DNA of 64,000 nucleotides from Antedon mediterranea (GCF_964355755.1 NC_092673.1:32311648-32375647); one strand, 5' to 3'. Counted from the stretch's first letter, positions 35,901 through 54,568 are shown. Notes: generated by a model from the letters alone, not told the origin. Numbers and translations: made by a program.

Positions 35901-38900
35901 CAATCAATAATACTGTATGTTGACAAGGACAAATATATAACACGCACACATCAATCAATCAATAATACTGTATGTTGACAAGGACAAATATATAACACGC
36001 ACATCAATCAATCAATAATACTGTATGTTGACAAGGACAAATATATAACACGCACACATCAATCAATCAATAATACTGTATGTTGACAAGGACAAATATA
36101 TAACATGCACACATCAATCAATCAATAATACTGTATGTTGACAAGGACAAATATATAACACGCACACATCAATCAATCAATAATACTGTATGTTGACAAG
36201 GACAAATATATAACATGCACACATCAATCAATCAATAATACTGTATGTTGACAAGGACAAATATATAACACGCACACATCAATCAATCAATAATACTGTA
36301 TGTTGACAAGGACAAATATATAACACGCACACATCAATCAATCAATAATACTGTATGTTGACAAGGACAAATATATAACACACACACATCAATCAATCAA
36401 TAATACTGTATATTGACAAGGACAAATATATAACACGCACACATCAATCAATCAATAATACTGTATGTTGACAAGGACAAATATATAACACGCACACATC
36501 AATCAATCAATAATACTGTATGTTGACAAGGACAAATATATAACACACACACATCAATCAATCAATCAATAATACTGTATGTAGACAAGGACAAATATAT
36601 AACACGCACACATCAATCAATCAATCAATAATACTGTATGTTGACAAGGACAAATATATAACACGCACACATCAATCAATCAATCAATAATACTGTATGT
36701 TGACAAGGACAAATATATAACACGCACACATCAATCAATCAATAATACTGTATGTTGACAAGGACAAATATATAACACGCACACATCAATCAATCAATCA
36801 ATAATACTGTATGTAGACAAGGACAAATATATAACACGCACACATCAATCAATCAATAATACTGTATGTTGACAAGGACAAATATATAACACGCACACAT
36901 CAATCAATCAATAATACTGTATGTTGACAAGGACAAATATATAACACGCACACATCAATCAATCAATAATACTGTATGTTGACAAGGACAAATATATAAC
37001 ACACACACATCAATCAATCAATCAATAATACTGTATGTTGACAAGGACAAATATATAACACGCACACATCAATCAATCAATAATACTGTATGTTGACAAG
37101 GACAAATATATAACACGCACACATCAATCAATCAATAATACTGTATATTGACAAGGACAAATATATAACACACACACATCAATCAATCAATCAATAATAC
37201 TGTATGTAGACAAGGACAAATATATAACACGCACATCAATCAATCAATAATACTGAATGTTGACAAGGACAAATATATAACACACACACATCAATCAATC
37301 AATAATACTGTATGTTGACAAGGACAAATATATAACACGCACACATCAATCAATCAATAATACTGTATGTAGACAAGGACAAATATATAACACGCACACA
37401 TCAATCAATCAATAATACTGTATGTTGACAAGGACAAATATATAACACGCACACATCAATCAATCAATAATACTGTATGTTGACAAGGACAAATATATAA
37501 CATGCACACATCAATCAATCAATAATACTGTATGTAGACAAGGACAGATATATAACACGCACACATCAATCAATCAATAATACTGTATGTAGACAAGGAC
37601 AAATATATAACACGCACACATCAATCAATCAATAATACTGTATGTAGACAAGGACAAATATATAACACGCACACATCAATCAATCAATAATACTGTATGT
37701 AGACAAGGACAAATATATAACACGCACACATCAATCAATCAATAATACTGTATGTAGACAAGGACAAATATATAACACGCACACATCAATCAATCAATAA
37801 TACTGTATGTAGACAAGGACAAATATATAACATGCACACATCAATCAATCAATAATACTGTATGTAGACAAGGACAAATATATAACACGCACACATCAAT
37901 CAATCAATAATACTGTATGTAGACAAGGACAAATATATAACACGCACACATCAATCAATCAATAATACTGTATGTTGACAAGGACAAATATATAACACGC
38001 ACACATCAATCAATCAATAATACTGTATGTAGACAAGGACAAATATATAACACGCACACATCAATCAATCAATAATACTGTATGTAGACAAGGACAAATA
38101 TATAACACGCACACATCAATCAATCAATAATACTGTATGTAGACAAGGACAAATATATAACACGCACACATCAATCAATCAATAATACTGTATGTAGACA
38201 AGGACAGATATATAACACGCACACATCAATCAATCAATAATACTGTATGTAGACAAGGACAAATATATAACACGCACACATCAATCAATCAATAATACTG
38301 TATGTTGACAAGGACAAATATATAACACGCACACATCAATCAATCAATAATACTGTATGTTGACAAGGACAAATATATAACACGCACACATCAATCAATC
38401 AATAATACTGTATGTTGACAAGGACAAATATATAACACGCACACATCAATCAATCAATAATACTGTATGTTGACAAGGACAAATATATAACACGCACACA
38501 TCAATCAATCAATAATACTGTATGTAGACAAGGACAAATATATAACATGCACACATCAATCAATCAATAATACTGTATGTTGACAAGGACAAATATATAA
38601 CACGCACACATCAATCAATCAATAATACTGTATGTAGACAAGGACAAATATATAACATGCACACATCAATCAATCAATAATACTGTATGTTGACAAGGAC
38701 AAATATATAACACGCACACATCAATCAATCAATAATACTGTATGTAGACAAGGACAAATATATAACATGCACACATCAATCAATCAATAATACTGTATGT
38801 AGACAAGGACAAATATATAACATGCACACATCAATCAATCAATAATACTGTATGTTGACAAGGACAAATATATAACACACACACATCAATCAATCAATAA

Positions 38901-41900
38901 TACTGTATGTTGACAAGGACAAATATATAATAATATACTGTACTCAACTAAGTAATGAAATTCATTCCATCTTGACAGGATTCAATATTTCACAATTAAT
39001 ATCATCATTAGGGTTGAATTAAAATAATTGCATTGCTTGGGATACTGTATACATATTAAATAGTTTTATACTGTGCTTGTAACAGGAAAAACATTTATTT
39101 CAGGTAACAAAAGTGTGTAAAAAATAAGATTATGAAAACGTCCTAGTATAGTTCCGTTCATTCTGATACCTCATGACAGTATGGATGCATGCAATAGCAA
39201 AAATTTGAAGAAAATGTTAAAAAAACTCAGCCTATTTGGTGAAAAGGATCTAAGAAGGTGGATAATGTTCAAATGTAGTTTTTTCCAAGTACAGTTTATT
39301 TATGTTTTGTTCTTAGATTGGCAAGGAATGTTTAAGTTGTCGAAATGACGTTGCTGTGTTCAACATGTCTTACTTTGGAAAGTTTTACCTGACTGGACCA
39401 GATTCACAGGCAGCTGCTGATTGGATATTCTCAAATGATATGACCAAAAATGAAGGTACTGCATGCTAAATGCTAAAATGAGGGAATAACCTCTGACTTG
39501 CAGCTAACTGGGCTGTAGTGTGCACAGGTGTGACGGCAACTTTCTTCACCCCAAGGGTCCCTTTGTGTCGTGTTGCGACAACAGGGGCTGAAAGGACCAG
39601 TACACTGGGGTAACCCCCTACTCTTCCGAAAGATGTACTATGTTCTTTAAAGTGCACATGAGCTAGATATGTACACTGGACCTCCAATTTTAAGTCCTTG
39701 TTCGAGAAGATTTGGTCTACCATCGCAACAATGGTCGAGGAGGTCTTGAACCTGTGCCGATTGTATAGCTATGGCGGCGCCCCTGCCAACTCCGCTTAAA
39801 TTCTACCCTCAATAGAAAAAATTACTACCTTGATTATATTGAGATTATCTAAACCAGTGTTAACAACACCATACTATTATTTAAATATTTCTGGTCTGAT
39901 TGAATCTGTTTTTTTTTTTTTTTTGAATTTGTCAACATCAGTTAAAAACACTTAAACACAGAGCAATCAACCCAATTTAAATATATTATACCAACGAACT
40001 GACTTAAAAATCGATAATAATTCTCCATATCGCTCGCATAGTAATACTGTATTTGTTGACTTTAAAATACCAATTTGTTGGCTAAACCATATTTTGCGAT
40101 TTTTCTACAGTATGTGCGAAAAGTGATGATGATTTTGTAATTAATTTTGTTTAGAAAGTCAGGATTGAATTTGTTTTTTTTGTAGGTTCAACTGTTTATA
40201 CATGTATGTTAAATAAACGTGGGGGCGTTGAGGGCGATCTAACAGTTAGTATGATTGAATCTGGTGATGGGAGTCCAGTCGAACCACAATTTGAAGGTTG
40301 GAAATTGGACTTTTATTATCTCAAATCAAAATACTTTATACTGTTCAATTTTATTGGGATAATTAGTATATAATTCACATACAGTAAAACACCTCATTTG
40401 GGAGACACGTATTATAGGGAACACACTTATGAAACAAATGATTCACAATACTGTATATGTTTTAACACTAGTAACAGACAACCCCTATTCAGGGAACAAA
40501 TCAATTAAGGGGAAAGTTTGCTGGGTTCCAAAGATATCCCCTTAATAAAGGTTTTACTGTAGTATAATTCACATTAATCTGTTTTAAATTTGTTCAGGGC
40601 GTGGTTTTTATGTTGCTGTTGGTGGGGGTGCAGCGGAGCAGGGAAAGCAACATATACTAACAGCAATACAAGATAAAGGCTTTAATTGTCAACTATTAGA
40701 TCACAGTGAAGATATGTGTATGATAAGTATACAAGGTCCAAAAAGGTATCTGCTGTATTTAATTAATAATTATACATTACATTTGTTTGGAAAGTCTTTA
40801 TGAATTATTGTGAAGATTCTGTTTGCAATATTTGTATATGAATTTGTAACCATTCGAAACCTTTTGATTTATAGCAATATATTGTTTTTTTAAATCGCTA
40901 AAATGGATACTCTCCCCAAAGTGGTTCAGTAATATGTATTGTTGTTGTTTATATCAAGGCAATCCAACAACAATGCTGAGCTCTGGAGCTCCTATATGTG
41001 GCTGTGACACAATCAGTTCCACGCCCCTTAACAGACACCGCACGGCACAGAGAAAATGTTACATAGTACAGTACTGTTGGTATTTGTTGCAGACATAACA
41101 TCAAATGACTGTTACACAAGTTCATATCTCGGCAAGACGAGCTCAGTGTCCTGTTGTTAGATTGCCTTGTTTATATGATATAGATATATATATCTAGACA
41201 TCTGCTGTGTAATGTAACATAAAATAAAAATAATTAACAAACATTTATATGTTACAAACAGCCGTGCAGTTCTCCAAGCTCTGACCAACACAGATCTGAG
41301 CAATGAAAACTTCCCATTTTCCACCCAGCAAATGATAAAAATTGGCAAGCATACAGTGCGTGCTATGCGGCTATCATTTGTGGGTGAGCTAGGCTGGGAG
41401 TTACACATGGACAATGATGTATCAGTTGAAGTATACAACGCTGTTATGGCTGCTGGTGCAGATCATGGGATTGTTAACGCAGGCTACAGGGCAATTGATT
41501 CGCTTAGCATTGAAAAAGGTATGAAAGGGACATCTGCATTAAAAGGCTATCTGTAATAAAGGGATGCCTATGTTAAAGGGACACCTGTATTAAATGGCCA
41601 CATGTTAATTTAAAGAGATGCCTATATTAATGGAATCCTGTATTAAACGGAATCCTGTATTAAAGGGACACCTGTAATAAAGGGTGCCTGTATTAAAGGG
41701 ATGTCTTATATGGAAGCCTGTATTACAGGGACACCTGTATTAACAGGATATCTGTACTAAATGGCTCCCTTTATTGAATGACCACCTGTATTTTTTATTT
41801 CAACCATCTTTAAAGAGGTAACTCTTCCAGTTTAGCCCAGTGGGTTAACTAGTATTGTTTAAATTCAACCTCTTTTGAACTTAAACATAATTACATTACT

Positions 41901-42752
41901 AATATTGTATCTTGTTGTTGTAGGTTACAGGCATTGGCATGCAGACATCCGACCAGATGACACACCACTAGAGGGCGGTCTCGCCTTCACTTGTAAACTT
42001 AAGTCCGATGTCCCATTTCTAGGTAGGGAAGCTTTGGAAAAACAGAAAGAAGGCGGGCTGAAACGAAGGCTAGCTTGCTTCACAATTGATGAGTAAGTGT
42101 AGTTTACCATCTTATCTTGGACTACTAAGTAAAGTTGAGCAAGAAAATAAACAATAGACCGACAGGATGTGTGGGTGGGGCGAAGTCTTTTGGTTGACCA
42201 AACAATACCTTTTTCAATTAGTAAATAATTGTACACAACACAATTGTCAAGTGAGAAAGTAGAAGGGATTCAAGCAACCCATTTTTTATTCAAAAAATAT
42301 TATTAAAGGGTCTTTCATACAAATTTAAATGATATGCACCAATCGCTATGCGTATAGCCGCGTCAAAACGAAACATTGAAATTTGATTTGATTTTGACCA
42401 GTTTGACCAGAACCATGCCGGAGCAGGTGTGAAAGGCATTAAATAATGTCTCGAACCAAGACTAAATAAGCTATATAAATTCTTTTTCAGTCACGAGGCT
42501 CTACTTGGTTTCGAGGCTATATGGAGGAATGATCAAATCGTCGGATTCATCCGCCGTGCTGATTACGGATTCGCCATAGGAAAAAGTTTAGCGTATGGAT
42601 ATGTGACGCATCCTGATGGAAAAACAGTCACTGCTAAATTCCTCAGGGAAGGAAAATATGCCATCGAGAAGATGGGAATTAAATTTGCAGCTAAAATTCA
42701 CATGAAATCGCCATTCGATGCAGAAAATAATAGAGTTAAAGGAAATTATTAA
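29912..42752 (+). CDS. sardh: Sarcosine dehydrogenase, mitochondrial
   Basis: Sixteen exons: 29912-30218, 30703-30881, 31233-31412, 31635-31758, 32172-32377, 33446-33575, 33781-33958, 34392-34533, 35089-35172, 35455-35568, 39317-39455, 40186-40296, 40598-40745, 41262-41518, 41924-42092 and 42491-42752. They join in phase to 909 residues (human SARDH is about 918). The enzyme oxidatively demethylates sarcosine to glycine in the mitochondrial matrix using FAD and tetrahydrofolate. Visible features: a basic N-terminal presequence ([20 protein letters not shown]); the dinucleotide-binding motif [12 protein letters not shown] (61-72); GTTWHTAG with His100, the expected covalent FAD attachment residue; the SARDH-specific [11 protein letters not shown]; then the C-terminal folate-binding GCV_T half with [32 protein letters not shown] and [14 protein letters not shown] at the end. 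The wording fits SARDH much better than DMGDH. Exon 1 is followed by GCAAGT, a GC-AG intron. Intron 10 (3.7 kb) is mostly a 55-bp satellite. Confidence 0.98.
30312..30456. mobile_element. MITE family A, copy 4 (best preserved)
   Basis: TTAAGCTCTGTCTACACTAT..CAAACTAGTTTGAC at left; AAGTTTGATAGTGTAGACAG + AGCTTTA at right; GTGTGATGTGCCCAAATATG in the centre. About 145 bp in SARDH intron 1. Flanking TTA/TA suggests a short A/T target duplication. Confidence 0.95.
30546..30613 (-). repeat. tRNA-derived SINE head
   Basis: On the minus strand: GTATCTTGGTGATTAAATGT (A-box region), then ATGTTCAAATCTTG (B-box) about 35 bases later, the normal internal pol III promoter spacing. Too degenerate to be a functional tRNA. 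Confidence 0.6.
31950..32030 (-). repeat. tRNA-derived SINE head
   Basis: On the minus strand: GTAGCTTGGTGGTTAACATG (A-box) and AGTGTTCAATTCTGACC (B-box). Same type as the copy at 30546-30613. SARDH intron 4. Confidence 0.65.
32471..32598. mobile_element. MITE family A, copy 5
   Basis: AAAGCTCTGTCTACACTATC at left, AGTTTGATAGTGTAGACAGA + ACTTAA at right; the centre keeps the CCATATTTGGGCACATCCCA half twice. SARDH intron 5. Confidence 0.93.
32699..33230. mobile_element. Inverted-repeat element, family C (532 bp)
   Basis: Begins GGGGCGGATTGCTATAAAAC and ends TTATAGCAATCCGCCCC, an inverted pair. A subterminal copy of ATTGCTATAAAACAGTCTTA lies at 32812-32831 with counterparts near the right end (GTATAGCAATGGTCTATAAT). 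It has no open frame of note, so it is a non-autonomous DNA transposon. SARDH intron 5. No clear target duplication in the first bases outside. Confidence 0.88.
33248..33362. repeat. Short degenerate repeat (ACCTTGCAGGTGGCC)
   Basis: Five or six imperfect copies of a roughly 22-bp unit containing CCTTGCAGGTGGCC; it ends about 80 bp before SARDH exon 6. Confidence 0.75.
34121..34243. mobile_element. MITE family A, copy 6
   Basis: CCTCTGTCTACACTATCAAA at left, CATAAAGTTTGAGAGTGTAG..AGAGCTTTA at right, GTGTGATGTGCCCAAATATG inside. SARDH intron 7. Confidence 0.9.
34622..34741. repeat. Minisatellite, 15-bp unit x 8
   Basis: GTAACAACACAGGGT repeated eight times with one single-base insertion. SARDH intron 8. 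Confidence 0.97.
35885..38935. repeat. 3-kb satellite array, 55-bp unit, in SARDH intron 10
   Basis: About 55 copies of a 55-bp unit: CAATCAATCAATAATACTGT, ATGTTGACAAGGACAAATAT, ATAACACGCACACAT. Variants: TTGACA versus TAGACA, CACGCA versus CATGCA or CACACA, and three versus four CAAT steps. TTGACA copies dominate on the left, TAGACA copies cluster at about 37.5-38.25 kb, then TTGACA returns. That is the pattern expected from local spread by unequal exchange. Confidence 0.98.
40380..40562. repeat. Diverged 'TTAAAGGGACAC' repeat remnant
   Basis: ACAGTAAAACACCTCATTTG..GGAGACACG..AGGGAACACA, then GGGGAAAG..CCCTTAATAAAGGTTTT, weakly matching the array at 24430-25372. SARDH intron 12. Confidence 0.5.
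40956..41168. mobile_element. MITE family B, copy 3 (cleanest ends)
   Basis: Left AAGGCAATCCAACAACAATG and right TGTTGTTAGATTGCCTT are an inverted pair of about 17 bp with one mismatch; internal GTACAGTACTGTTGGTATTT is shared with copy 1. SARDH intron 13. Confidence 0.85.
41530..41785. repeat. Degenerate 'GGGACACCTGTATTAAA' repeats
   Basis: About twelve diverged copies of an 18-20-bp unit (AAAGGGACACCTGTATTAAA). They start within 20 bases of the SARDH exon 14 donor and are related in wording to the 24430 array. Confidence 0.8.
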
Positions 42753-45440
42753 TTGATGATTATAATAAATTGTCACCCACAAATTGATAAAACAATAAGC
42801 TATTTTAATATAAACTTGCCGATTTCTTAAATGGCATAGCACGTATAAGCACATATGGAAAGTACATAGGATAAACAATATTTTAAAAATTGAAGCTCAC
42901 GGTAGCTAACCTTACCTCCGCCTACCTTATGGTTATTCAACGATTTTCATGCATCACTAATAAAAAATAAAGTAGAAAAAAAACATTATGGACAACAATT
43001 TAAACAAAGCATCATGAAAAATTTGTAGAAAACAATTTTAAATGAAAAGAAAAAAGTAAAAAAATATAATAACTACTATAAAATAATTAAAATATTAATA
43101 GGTTTCATTATAGGCGTGGGATGTTGGTGGTATGGGTTTTGTTATATTAAGTTGTCTATTTCTTTTCGGAATTTTTTTAAAAGGCCACTTTCTCACAATC
43201 GATGGTACAACCAGTACAGTATGCCTCTGTTTTGTAATATTTTGACACTGTACAAACAGTGCAACACAACAAACATAATTTTATGTAGACCTCAGGGAAA
43301 GTAGTGATTCTTTCAAAATAATTAATAAGCTATTTTTCTGCCAGTATTATGAAAATATTAACTGATTATTAATAATTTAATTATTTTAATAATAATGTTT
43401 AAAAACAGTTTATTTCCTCAAAGAGAATAAAGATTTACAACACTTTTAGTGGCCATTGCACATGTTTTATTGGATATCTCATGATTACAATACAGGGTAC
43501 ACATTATTTCATACACAAGAGAGAACAGAAGGGCGTTTGTCCCCTGTGTTATACAGCTGTATGTAAGGGAAGGAAAAACCTGTATACAGTATTTTGATCT
43601 CCATTATAGATTTTTAGTTTGGTATAATTTAACACACACCAAATTTGTTGGGGGTGAAATACAATGCGTTTATTGATAAGTATATTTACTTTGTACAAAA
43701 TGTAACTATATTAATTTTCCTACACTATATTTTTTATTTTAACTACAGTACATTATTTTACAAGTTTAACAATCTAAGATATGTATTTAATAACTATATA
43801 GTATTAGTAAGTTATGTTAATGTTTCAGTGATCAGTAAATATGGTATCCATTCCATATATAATAGTGTCATATGTTTGGGTAAGTTGGAGTATACAGTAA
43901 ATGAACATGATGATCCGATATAGACACTACAATTATTACTTTTTAGTGTCATTAAAACATTGTTACATTTTGTGGATTTTATTGGTGAACTCTCTAGTTT
44001 TTATATACAATAACTATGGATTCCCTTGTTTAGAACAACCCCTGCCATTGCATATTAATCCAGCTATTTCATTTCCAAAACGTTAAACCATTCGTTACAA
44101 CCATTTAAATAAAGGCCCTCTCGCTCATGTAAAGGCCACTTATGCAACTATCTTTAGCTCTCCACCTTCTATATATATTTCTGTTCTAACAATGGTCCTC
44201 TATTAGAGGAACTTAAATGGGTCAAAGTGCATCTACATCTAGGAATGTTGTTCGAATATAATTTGAAATATTAATATAGAACAATATTGTATAATTTACA
44301 TAAGGAGTTCACTTTTGTCGTCCGCTACTAGGCATCCTTCCCATCAGGCATTGCTCAGGCTAATTTTAAGTGTACTTTCTTAAATTTTAAACCTTCATTG
44401 CTACCCTTTACAGTACAGTACTGTACATATCAAGTCACATTATCTTCATGTAGGAGAACCAATGTACTATACTATAATTATATTAATTTAATTTAAAGAT
44501 TGAGAAACTCAAAATTGACCAGTGACTATTATGTTGAAATCAAGTAGAGTATAAATCAAGAAAATGGAATGGTTGAACAGAACAAAGTGATATGCCCTCA
44601 TCTTAGCATTAATTCACAAGGCAGGTTCTTCCAAGTATAATATATAAATTTAAACACTATTTGATATTATATCGTATGAAAAAATAGGAAAGAAATAATT
44701 CTATAAATAACACATACAGTTTTGGAAAACGATACCTAAATTCATTCACAAAGAACAATACAATTGGTACCCTTTTTTTTTCCATCAGATCTTCAAATCG
44801 GCCAACAACTAAAACAACATTAGACAACCCACTTATTAATTGACATAAATCATCAAACATATAAGGAATAAATTTAATACGGAAGATTTTTAAAGTACAG
44901 TCTAACCTGTATGTCATTTACTAACTAGTAAGATAATCAAATCATCTTCAATTATTATTTACATTAAAAATAAATATTTCAGCACCTTTATCGCTCCCAC
45001 CCTTGAAAAATATAAAATAAAATTTCATGTTGGCACTCAATTAAAATCACATCAAGGATTTTCTTTTTACTTAGATTATATATAAATAATAAATAAAATT
45101 TTTAGTTGGTTTTAAGTTATACCCAGATATAGACAAGCATTGTATTTGTATTGTGTAGACTGCTCACTGATGTATGCAATGTAATGAGTATCAAATTAAG
45201 GCATATTCGACTGCGCATAATTATGAACAGCAAGAATCTAGATTTGCTGACATTTTATCTGCTCAAAACAGCCTATTCAAATATTACCATGCATAATTGG
45301 ATGCACCTTTAACTACTAACCACCACACATTTTACATATGTGCTGTGACGATGCTCTTTCATTAATTGTATGGTATGTTCCACCCTTGGTTTGAATGCTG
45401 CTGAAACCGCTGCTTGTCTGAATAAGGTATTAGTTATTGC
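42753..45440. other. Convergent 3' regions of SARDH (+) and BBLN (-)
   Basis: No coding region seen. AATAAA on the plus strand at 43427-43432 could end SARDH, and TTTATT at 43466-43471 is a minus-strand AATAAA that could end BBLN. If both are used, BBLN has a 2.1-kb AT-rich 3' UTR. Confidence 0.35.
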
Positions 45441-45602
45441 TTGGTTCCCACTAGAGATGCAACACCCAGGACGTAACGCAAGTTATTTGATTTGACCAAT
45501 CACAGAAGCGATGGATTTTTCCATTTCAGTTATTTGCAATTGGTCAACTCTTTTGCGTTGTGTCTACGTCCTTGCTTTGCTTCTCCAGTGGGAACCAAGC
45601 TT
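45441..45602. mobile_element. MITE family D, copy 2
   Basis: GCTTGGTTCCCACTAGAGAT at left and GCTTCTCCAGTGGGAACCAA + GC at right form an inverted pair. Subterminal GGACGTAACGCAAGT and TTTTGCGTTGTGTCTACGTC, and GACCAATCAC versus AATTGGTCAAC, continue the inversion inward. Non-coding. It lies just beyond the BBLN stop codon, probably in its 3' UTR. Confidence 0.88.
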
Positions 45603-45638
45603 AATTTAAAGCTACTTTTCTTGATTCTCATGATGTCA

Positions 45639-46265
45639 TTATAATGTAGCATAAGGCATGCCTTCTATTTGCTCAGGGGGTTTCTTCCCCTTTTTCTTCC
45701 CTCCTCCTTTATCTGCGTTCTTATCATCATCTTTCGCTTCCTCTTTTTCAATTTGCTCACGAGCTTGTCGACTTGAATCTATCAATTCCTGAATTTTGAC
45801 AATAAGGTCGTCATTCTTTTGTTCAAGTTCTGTTAAATAATTGTCTAGTTGATCAATCGTGTTATTCAGTGATTCATATTCTGCTGCTTGTGAAAAAGAG
45901 AAAACATTTGTAATTTGTATGAGTAGGCCTATGTTATTATTATAATAGTATAATGTAGAACCCTATTATAAGAAAGGACAACAAAACTATCCCATGCCAT
46001 GTAATACTCTAGTAGTGGTACTAATTTTAGTTAAAAGTACAGTACTAATTTTATGATTTAAAGTCAGGGATAGGCCTGGATTTATCATAAAAAGTCAGCC
46101 TACTAGATAGATATACACCCATCATAATAGAATCCTTCAATCTATTCACCACCACCCACCTTGCTCAGTTTCTTCAACATCATCTACCATCATGTCTTCT
46201 TGATTTTCACTCTCAACGTCTGAAGATTCATTTTTATCTCCACCAATTCCCGTATGACCATTCAT
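45639..46265 (-). CDS. bbln: Bublin coiled-coil protein (BBLN, UPF0184/C9orf16)
   Basis: Two exons, 46160-46265 (ATG) and 45639-45886 (stop), phase 1 junction, 117 residues (human about 83). The conserved core is AEYESLNNTIDQLDNYLTEL followed by EQKNDDLIVKIQELIDSSRQ, heptad-patterned coiled coil at about residues 37-80, lining up with the human EYAAINSMLDQIN..EEKND..LQELLESNRQTR. The N-terminus is acidic; the C-terminus is a Lys-rich tail (GGGKKKGKKPPEQIEG) that is longer than in vertebrates. In nematodes and mammals bublin associates with intermediate filaments at the cell cortex (established); nothing here shows it directly. It is divergent from DDX39, with about 475 bp between its ATG and the DDX39 5' UTR exon. 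Confidence 0.92.
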
Positions 46266-46815
46266 ATTGTTTTCGTGTCACAATCTTTATCCTTTTAAGC
46301 CTTTAATTATTATTATTTATTAACTAAAAATATCAACACAAACTGTTGTTTTCACTCTTATTTTTTCACTTCTTCACATGATACGATTAGGCTTCTACGA
46401 AAAATATGTTTCTGTAATTTAACTTAACATATTGATCGTGTTGGACCACTTATATCCCCATTTATTTACTGTGGTTTTTATAATTGGTATATCACATTAA
46501 CCAAAGGGTACAAATATAGCATAACATGTTTCATATTTCTTTTTTCTACTACATTATTTTTTAATGAACAATCAATTTAGTTAATAAAACAATATTAATT
46601 TGATTTTAGGAATATTAAATTACGTTTAGCTATATATGCCTATAATTAAATATTATTTTAGTAAAACTACAACAATTTAGTTACCCCTTAAAATAAAAAT
46701 AGTTTTGTCCAAATACGTCATCACTGTGAAGACGCCGCATCATCAGCCATTTTGTCGTCGACTTTCGGTGTTCAGTGAAGAGTTGTGTCTTCTATTTTAA
46801 TCTGTATTTTTCAAA
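46266..46815. promoter_or_regulatory. Shared divergent promoter region BBLN / DDX39
   Basis: The two genes point away from each other here. AATACGTCATCACTG (46714-46728, CRE-like) is followed by CAGCCATTTTGTCG (46745-46758), a YY1-type CCATTTTG site that often marks start sites of housekeeping genes. A likely DDX39 5' UTR exon ends at the CAAAG|GTTTGTG donor near 46816; intron 1 would run to the TTTATAG acceptor at 47633. Confidence 0.55.
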
Positions 46816-47655
46816 GGTTTGTGTTCACCAATCACTTTTTTTTGCTCTGTTCAGTAAAGTAATATAAATGAAACTGTTATTCTATGTTGTTATTTTTAAG
46901 AAAAATATAACAGTTGAAACAAATATTTACGTTATCTTTTGAGGAAGTAAAATACAGAATTATAGGCCTAGCTTGGATTGGTTTTGTTATCATTCTGATT
47001 GAAGACTAAGAGGATCTGAGGATCTAATATTGTGTACCTGTCTATGATTGATTAAAAAATTAAGTTTACTGTAAAATGAACTATTTAAAAGGAGTGTTAA
47101 CTGCATCATCAGGCTATGTAATTAAAATATAGGCCTACTAGGCCTAGGCTAGGCCTAGAATGTTTTAATTAAATCAATCAACCGGTCCATGTTGTGTTTG
47201 TGATCGGCGAATGAGTAGGTAGGAGATCCGGAGATCAAAACCATTTATTTATAAAATCGATCTATAATTTTGATAACGATATTAATCAAATGTAATTTTA
47301 TGTATTTTATTAAAATTTAAAATTAACAGCATGCTGTCAGTATAATTATACGCGATAATTATAATGTTTTACTTATTAATGCAAATAAACTGCTGTATAG
47401 TGTAATAAATATTACTAAAAATAATTATGACATGGCTTTGTAAGTTGGTTGACTAGGCTTTTAATTTGTCCCAGCATGCACTATAGTGTGTAAGAAAATC
47501 AATAACTAGCCAGTCACTGGTACAGCTATTCTAACAAAGAATCCATACTAATCAATAGTTTTCAATGTGTTTTAATTATTATTTTCAATTCTAGGAAGGA
47601 AAAGTTCAACAATTTGGTTTTTTCTATTTATAGCTTTTGAATTTTAAACAACAAA

Positions 47656-53439
<5,784 letters not shown>

Positions 53440-54107
53440 TATCTCTGTGTAACAACTTTAAACAGGCAGAAACCTTATCAAACTATCAACTGGCAAAGAA
53501 GATTGGATTTTGTCTACTCGTGTTTTAGAAAATTACTTAAATTATTCATAATCATAGGCTATTTTTAGCCCGTTGAATGTCCACTCAAAACTAATAGTAA
53601 TTTGTGAGCAATTATTTTGTACAAATGATGTTTCTGACTTAGTTTTGTAAAATGTTCCTTTCTGCCTTAGAATCTTGATTTTTCCACCAATATGGTGTTT
53701 TACTGGTTGTACAGCTTCTTTCTCTACACTGGAATAATTGTATTTTTTACTATGTTGCATTTAGTTTGGTTAAAATAATTATGTATATTCCAGCTTGCTT
53801 AATATTAATTTTCTGACAATTTAACCATGGTTTTTATACTAATATATTTTACTTTTCCATTGTCATGGAGTAGTGAACATAGGTAATGAAATAACTCCAG
53901 AGGGCAGCATTGTAAACTGTATAATGTAACTGAAATTAAAATGTCAAACCCACAATCATTTCTTATCTTGGTAAATATAATTATAAATGGTCGTCAGGCC
54001 TATTGTGTACAGTTGTTGAATTAGATTTACATTTTTTTTTTTCTTTTAATGTTTTCCACATTGAATAATGCTTTTCAAGCATTTTATGTGTATGTAAAGT
54101 TTTCACT

Positions 54108-54113
54108 AATAAA
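54108..54113 (+). terminator. Poly(A) signal AATAAA of DDX39
   Basis: AATAAA 670 bases after the DDX39 stop, followed by T-rich DNA. The opposing PTGES2 signal (TTTATT on plus, 54360-54365) lies about 250 bp away, so the two genes end close together. Confidence 0.5.
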
Positions 54114-54568
54114 ACAAACAAAAATCTCACTATTTGTAATTTTTGTTTGTTGTAATATGCATTCTAAAACAAAATTAAGTAGCTATTTGATTTAAAAAAA
54201 AAAGATTTACGAAAAAGAAAATCATTCAATCATTGGTGCAGTATTTGAGGAATTTCCAGGCATGTACTGTACATACAATGGATTATTCCCACACCTTTGA
54301 AAATTTTTTATATACAGTATTATGTAAACATGCATGTGAATCATACTAACTTAATACGTTTTATTTGTAAAAAAACATTGCCGTAGCCTGCATACGGTTT
54401 ATATCAAATGTGTGTTGCGTAACACTGGCCTATAGCCCTACAGTGAAGTGTATTCTAAGCCACTTCCTTGAAAAAGTTTTCGATTTTCACACAGCATTGT
54501 GCTAAGAAAAATTTCAAATTTTAAGCACGCTTCATTTTTAGAGTCAGTTGTGCATCAGTAATTTAAAA

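Noticed and set aside
39470-39800. Minus-strand open frame plus a GGTTCAAGACC B-box-like word near 39745
   Set aside because: The frame overlaps the exon 11 donor of SARDH and has no family features; no A-box partner was found, so no SINE is claimed.
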